A DNA stretch of 27,017 nt from DATAFO01 sp046728935 (GTDB lineage: Bacteria; Actinomycetota; Thermoleophilia; Solirubrobacterales; 70-9). The notes beneath the pieces were generated by a model. That model was given only the letters and a program-made list of their open reading frames with translations. It was not told where the DNA came from and ran no database searches. Positions within the stretch are counted from its first letter, which is position 1, and each line of letters opens with the position of its first letter. Shown one piece after another: positions 23,340-27,017 of the stretch. The position numbers were made by a program, and so were the translations under genes. Where the stretch lies: the NCBI GenBank assembly GCA_046728935.1, contig JBKPFS010000166.1, forward strand, positions 1-27,017, read 5' to 3'.

Positions 23340-25756
23340 TCACGCACCCCTGTTACTCGTGCGAGCCGTGGGCGTTGCGTGAGACCCAGCTCGACCTCTC
23401 GATCCTCGCCCACTCCGAGTCGATCCTCGCGCTCGCCAACGGGCACATCGGGCTGCGCGCGAACCTCGAGGAGGGGGAGCCGCACGGCCTCCCGGGCACC
23501 TACCTGAACAGCTTCTACGAGACGCGGCCGCTTCCCTACCCCGAGGGCGGCTACGGCTATCCGGAGGCCGGACAGGCGGTGGTGAACGTCACCAACGGCA
23601 AGGTCATCCGCCTGCTCGTCGACGACGAGCCGTTCGACGTCCGCTACGGGACGCTCCGAACGCACGTGCGCACGCTCGACTTCCGCGCCGGGGTGCTGCG
23701 TCGCGAGGCGGAGTGGATCTCGCCCGCGGGGCAGGCGGTGCGCATCTCATCGACGCGCCTGGTCTCCTTCGTGCACCGTGCGGTGGCGGCGATCCTCTAC
23801 GAGGTGGAGCCGCTGGAGGAGGCGGCCCGCTTCGTGGTTCAGTCCGAGCTGGTCGCCAACGAGCCGCTGCCCCAGGCGATGGTGGAGGACCCGCGCGCCT
23901 GGGCGGGCGTCGGCTCGGCGCTTCGGTCGGAGGCGTTCTCCCACCACGCGGACTGCGTGGTGCTCTGTCATAGCACGGCGCAGAGCGACCTGCTGATGGC
24001 CGCCGGGATGGACCACGCGCTCGAGGACGCGCCGGAGGGGACGGCAACCGAGACCGAGAGCACGCCCGACCTCGGCCGGATGACGATCGCCACCGAGCTC
24101 GAGCCGGGGCAACGGCTGCGGCTCGTGAAGCTGCTCGCCTACGGGTGGTCGAGCCAGCGGTCGCTGCCGTCCGTACGCGATCAGGTCGAGGCGGCGCTGG
24201 CGAGCGCCCGGCGCAGCGGGTGGCAGGGGCTCGCCGACGACCAGCGCGCCTACCTAGACGACTTCTGGGATCGAGCCGACGTCGAACTCGAGGGAGACGC
24301 CGAGCTGCAGCAGGCGGTCCGCTTCGCTCTCTTTCACACCCTCCAGTCGGGCGCGCGCGCGGAGCTGCGGGCGATCCCCGCCAAGGGCCTCACCGGTTCG
24401 GGATACGACGGCCACACGTTCTGGGACACCGAGGCGTTCGTGCTCCCCGTGCTCACCTACACGGCGCCGGATGCCGCCCGCGACGCCCTGTGCTGGCGCC
24501 AGGCCACCCTCGACCTCGCCCGGGCCCGCGCGGAGGTCCTCGGCCTCGACGGCGCCACCTTCCCGTGGCGGACGATCCGGGGCCAGGAGTGCTCCGGGTA
24601 CTGGCCGGCCGGCACGGCGGGCTTACACATCAACGCCGGGATCGCGGACGCCGTGATCCGCTACCAGCAGGCCACGGGCGATGAGATGTTCGAGCGCGAC
24701 GTCGGCCTCGAGCTCTTGGTCGAAACCGCCCGGCTCTGGCGCTCCCTGGGCCACCACGATAGGCACGGCAACTTCCGCATCGACGGCGTGACCGGGCCCG
24801 ACGAGTACAGCGCGCTCGCCGACAACAACGTGTACACGAACCTGATGGCGCAGCGGAACCTGTGGGCGGCCGCCGAGGCGCTGGAGCGCCACCCCGACCG
24901 CGCACGCGGGCTCGGCATCAGCCGCGAGGAGGCCGCCGCGTGGCGCGACGCCGCGGCCGCGATGCTCATCCCCTACGACGAGCAGCTCCAGGTTCACCCT
25001 CAGGCGGAGCAGTTCACCGAGCACGCCGTCTGGGACTTCGCCCACACGACGCCCGAGCAGTACCCGCTGCTGCTCCACTTCCCGTACTTCGACCTCTATC
25101 GAAAGCAGGTCGTCAAGCAGGCTGACCTAGTGATGGCGCTGTTTCGGCGGGGCGATGCGTTCTCCGCCGAGGAGAAGGCCCGCGACTTCGCCTATTACGA
25201 GGGCCTCACGGTCCGCGACTCATCTCTTTCGGCCTGCGTCCAAGCGGTCGTCGCCGCGGAGGTGGGCCACCTCGAGCTGGCCTACGACTACTTCGCCGAG
25301 GCGGCCCTCCTGGACCTCGGCGACATCCATCACAACACCCGCGACGGGGTCCACCTCGCCGCGCTGGCCGGCGCCTGGATTGCGGCCGTCTGCGGCTTCG
25401 GCGGCATGCGCGATCTCAGCGGCTCGCTGAGCTTCGCGCCGCGGCTTCCCAGCGCCCTCGGGCGGCTTGCGTTCCGCGTCACGTACAGGGGCCGACGGAT
25501 CAAGGTCGAGGTGGACCACGACCGGGCTCGCTATGAGCTGCTCAGCGGGCCCCCGCTCGAGGTCTCCCACCATGGCGAGGCGCTGACGATCGAGGCGGGC
25601 GAGCCCACGGAGCGGGAGGTTCCCGCCGCGCCCGAGCGCGAGGCGCCCTCGCAGCCCCCCGGCCGAGCGCCGGCGCGGCGGCGCCCGCCGCGCTTACCTC
25701 GCGTGCGCTTGCCCGAGCCCGCTACGCAACCAGCCCCTCGACGAGATCGACCGTGA
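23336..25756 (+). CDS. GH65 disaccharide phosphorylase (trehalose/kojibiose/maltose phosphorylase type)
   Basis: This 806-residue enzyme probably splits an alpha-glucosyl disaccharide with phosphate into glucose (or another sugar) and beta-glucose-1-phosphate. The general acid is Glu490 in TGPDEY, and the likely phosphate-binding residues are Ser629-Ser630 (RDSSLS) and His673 (DGVH), all in the usual GH65 arrangement. The N-terminal beta-sandwich precedes the (alpha/alpha)6 barrel, and GFGGMRDL opens the C-terminal part. GTG 23336 overlaps the preceding stop, with GGAG 5 nt upstream. Which disaccharide is used cannot be told. The last 50 or so residues are Pro/Arg-rich and the end overlaps the convergent HAD gene by 35 nt. 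Confidence 0.93.
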   Translation: MITHPCYSCEPWALRETQLDLSILAHSESILALANGHIGLRANLEEGEPHGLPGTYLNSFYETRPLPYPEGGYGYPEAGQAVVNVTNGKVIRLLVDDEPFDVRYGTLRTHVRTLDFRAGVLRREAEWISPAGQAVRISSTRLVSFVHRAVAAILYEVEPLEEAARFVVQSELVANEPLPQAMVEDPRAWAGVGSALRSEAFSHHADCVVLCHSTAQSDLLMAAGMDHALEDAPEGTATETESTPDLGRMTIATELEPGQRLRLVKLLAYGWSSQRSLPSVRDQVEAALASARRSGWQGLADDQRAYLDDFWDRADVELEGDAELQQAVRFALFHTLQSGARAELRAIPAKGLTGSGYDGHTFWDTEAFVLPVLTYTAPDAARDALCWRQATLDLARARAEVLGLDGATFPWRTIRGQECSGYWPAGTAGLHINAGIADAVIRYQQATGDEMFERDVGLELLVETARLWRSLGHHDRHGNFRIDGVTGPDEYSALADNNVYTNLMAQRNLWAAAEALERHPDRARGLGISREEAAAWRDAAAAMLIPYDEQLQVHPQAEQFTEHAVWDFAHTTPEQYPLLLHFPYFDLYRKQVVKQADLVMALFRRGDAFSAEEKARDFAYYEGLTVRDSSLSACVQAVVAAEVGHLELAYDYFAEAALLDLGDIHHNTRDGVHLAALAGAWIAAVCGFGGMRDLSGSLSFAPRLPSALGRLAFRVTYRGRRIKVEVDHDRARYELLSGPPLEVSHHGEALTIEAGEPTEREVPAAPEREAPSQPPGRAPARRRPPRLPRVRLPEPATQPAPRRDRP

Positions 25757-26378
25757 GGGAGTCGAGGGACTCCAGCACGCGGTCGGCGAGGCCGAGCGCC
25801 TCGGGCGCGGGCGGGAACTCGCGATTGGGAACGGCGACCACGCGCATGCCGGCCGCGTGCGCGGAGCGAATGCCGTTCTCGGAGTCCTCGATCGCAACGC
25901 AGCCGTCTGGGGCCGCAGCGAGACGCGCGGCGGCCTCGAGGTAGACGTCCGGAGCCGGCTTTCCACGAGGCACCTCCTCCGACGAGACCGCGGCCTTGAA
26001 GTAGCGTTCGAGCCCGGAGCGATCGAGCACGAGATCGATCACCTCCCGATTAGAGGAGGTGGCCAGCGCCAGGGGCCAGCGGGCCGCCAGCCGCGTGACG
26101 GCCTCAGTCGCGCCCGGGAGCAGGGGCAGCTCGTCCCGGTAGATGGCGAGCAATTTCCGGACCACCTGCTCGGAGATCTCGTCGGGAGCTAGGTCGGCGC
26201 CGAGCTCGTCGGCCAGATACCGCGACCACTCGAGCGAGCTCATGCCCATCATCTCGCGCGTCGCCGATTCCCTCCACGCGCCTCCGCGCTCGCGAACGAG
26301 GGCTCGCCGCGCCGAATCCCATGCTCCCTCGGAGTCGAGGAGGACTCCGTCGAGGTCGAAGATGACCGCGGCGATCAG
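25722..26378 (-). CDS. HAD-superfamily hydrolase, beta-PGM/phosphatase-like, non-standard start
   Basis: From CTG 26378 this gene encodes 218 residues with a full HAD set: IFDLDGVLLDSE at 6-17, the ATSSN motif II, GKPAPDVYL and IEDSENGI. The first ATG in frame (26252) would remove 42 residues including the catalytic DLD motif, and no ATG, GTG or TTG exists upstream in frame before unrelated sequence. CTG 26378 overlaps the stop of the 45-residue ORF as CTGA, but no strong SD is seen. It could be a true CTG start, a coupled product, or the sign of a truncated or frameshifted gene. It probably acts on a phosphorylated sugar or similar small molecule. Confidence 0.78.
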   Translation of the reverse strand: MIAAVIFDLDGVLLDSEGAWDSARRALVRERGGAWRESATREMMGMSSLEWSRYLADELGADLAPDEISEQVVRKLLAIYRDELPLLPGATEAVTRLAARWPLALATSSNREVIDLVLDRSGLERYFKAAVSSEEVPRGKPAPDVYLEAAARLAAAPDGCVAIEDSENGIRSAHAAGMRVVAVPNREFPPAPEALGLADRVLESLDSLTVDLVEGLVA

Positions 26379-26512
26379 GGTGCCGCGCCGGCAGGGTCGG
26401 GCGCTCCGACGGGCCGCCGCAGCTTCACCACCTTGCCGTCCTCGACCGTCGCCACCAGCCCGCAGAGCGGCTCGCAGATGCGGCAGTAGGTGACCTTCTC
26501 CTCAACCCCCAC
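26375..26512 (-). CDS. 45-residue ORF resembling the Fe-S N-terminus of a molybdopterin oxidoreductase
   Basis: From GTG 26512 the ORF reads 45 residues. Residues 7-31 (with Cys10, Cys13 and Cys17 in CX2CX3C spacing, then LVATVEDGKVVKLR) match the N-terminal iron-sulfur domain of bis-MGD molybdopterin oxidoreductases. The fourth cysteine and all later domains are missing; after residue 32 the sequence becomes Pro/Ala/Gly-rich and stops. A TAGGAT hexamer lies 9 nt upstream. It may be a relic of a truncated oxidoreductase, or a minimal Fe-S protein coupled to the HAD gene by the CTGA overlap. I favour a relic. Confidence 0.55.
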   Translation of the reverse strand: MGVEEKVTYCRICEPLCGLVATVEDGKVVKLRRPVGAPDPAGAAP

Positions 26513-26521
26513 GTCGGCGAG

Positions 26522-26527
26522 ATCCTA
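26522..26527 (-). promoter_or_regulatory. Candidate -10 element for the 45-residue ORF and HAD gene
   Basis: TAGGAT on the minus strand lies 9 nt before GTG 26512, the same hexamer seen before tkt. It would drive the 45-residue ORF and the HAD gene. Confidence 0.3.
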
Positions 26528-26595
26528 CTCGGGGCCCGGCTCAGCGGACGCCCTGCGGGGCGGGTAGGGGGCGAGTCCGGCACTTCTGGAGCCTC

Positions 26596-27017
26596 GTGCA
26601 CACCATGGGGGCCACAGGTCTTCAGAAGCCGCCGCGGCGGCGCATCTGGGAGCTGGTGCGCCGCCAGCACGGCGTCGTCACACGCCAGCAGCTCATCGAC
26701 CGGGGCTTGAGCCGGCGGGCGATCCAGCACAGGATCGAGATCGGTCGGCTTCATCGAGTGCGGCGCGGCGTCTATGCCGTGGGCCGCCCCCAGCTCAGCC
26801 GCTATGGACGCTGGATGGCGGCCGTGCTCAGTTGTGGCCCGGAGGCCGTCCTCAGTCATCGAAGCGCAGCCGCACTCTGGGAGATCGCGCCCGAAGGGAG
26901 ACGAGTGGACGGGTCCCTGCCTGCCCACGTCCAGCGCCGAGGCTCCGGGTGTGCGCCCCGGTGAGCTCGAGGCCGCGGTCAACGCCGCCGACAAGCGGGA
27001 GCTGATCGACCCCGAGG
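26596..27017 (+). pseudogene. AbiEi-like antitoxin-domain gene with frameshift/deletion, 3' end beyond the window
   Basis: The first frame encodes about 122 residues from GTG 26596 (ATG 26605 is an alternative). It has an N-terminal winged-helix segment (VVTRQQLIDRGLSRRAIQHR, then VRRGVYAVG) and the SHRSAAALW motif, as in the AbiEi-type antitoxin-domain proteins common in soil actinobacteria. It stops at 26964. The adjacent frame, one base later, continues with RPGELEAAVNAADKRELIDP, which matches the next conserved part of such proteins. Normally around 40-50 residues separate the two parts, so a deletion plus frameshift is the likeliest explanation. Whether the N-terminal fragment still binds DNA is unknown. 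The rest lies outside the window. Confidence 0.6.

Noticed and set aside
26425..26994. 189-residue minus-strand open frame
   Set aside because: Mirror of the AbiEi-like gene; composition is Ser/Pro/Arg-rich without motifs.

Overview
The window is a GC-rich, densely packed bacterial chromosome segment with intergenic gaps mostly under 50 nt. Base composition, many GTG/TTG starts, apparent leaderless promoters and an AbiEi-like winged-helix gene suggest a deep-branching actinobacterium (Thermoleophilia/Solirubrobacterales-like). That placement is inferred; there is no rRNA marker here.

Region 1 (1-2220): a small HXXEE-domain membrane protein, then a 479-nt gene-free stretch with two hairpins, then a sigma-70 factor that keeps the RpoD domain layout but has altered -35-reading residues.

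Region 2 (2242-8767): molybdenum cofactor and formate-dehydrogenase-like genes. On the minus strand moeA is followed by a three-domain MoaD-MoaE-MoaC fusion and then a MogA/MoaB gene, with MobA divergent on the plus strand. A Cys-type FdhF/YdeP molybdoenzyme lies back to back with fdhD. MoaA and MoeB are not in the window.

Region 3 (8768-11327, minus): a cytochrome bd-type oxidase operon, cydA-cydB plus a 61-residue two-helix membrane protein. All three genes are joined by ATGA overlaps.

Region 4 (11380-21876): nearly all of the pentose phosphate pathway: rpe, a ROK glucokinase, gnd and pgl (plus), zwf and rpiA (minus), then tkt, tal and pgi (plus). Region 5 (21869-25756) continues the plus-strand run with a HAD phosphatase, a beta-phosphoglucomutase and a GH65 disaccharide phosphorylase. 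Together these suggest a route: disaccharide to glucose plus beta-glucose-1-phosphate, both converted to glucose-6-phosphate, which can enter Zwf-Pgl-Gnd or Pgi.

Region 6 (25722-27017): a minus-strand HAD phosphatase whose catalytic N-terminus can only be reached from a non-standard start, a 45-residue ORF resembling the iron-sulfur N-terminus of a molybdopterin oxidoreductase, and a frameshifted AbiEi-like gene running off the edge.

Two start modes recur. Genes at the head of transcription units often have TANNNT-like hexamers 6-9 nt before the start codon and no Shine-Dalgarno (SD) sequence. Several internal genes use GTGA, ATGA or CTGA overlaps with purine-rich SD sites. All calls come from reading the sequence; no database search was run.
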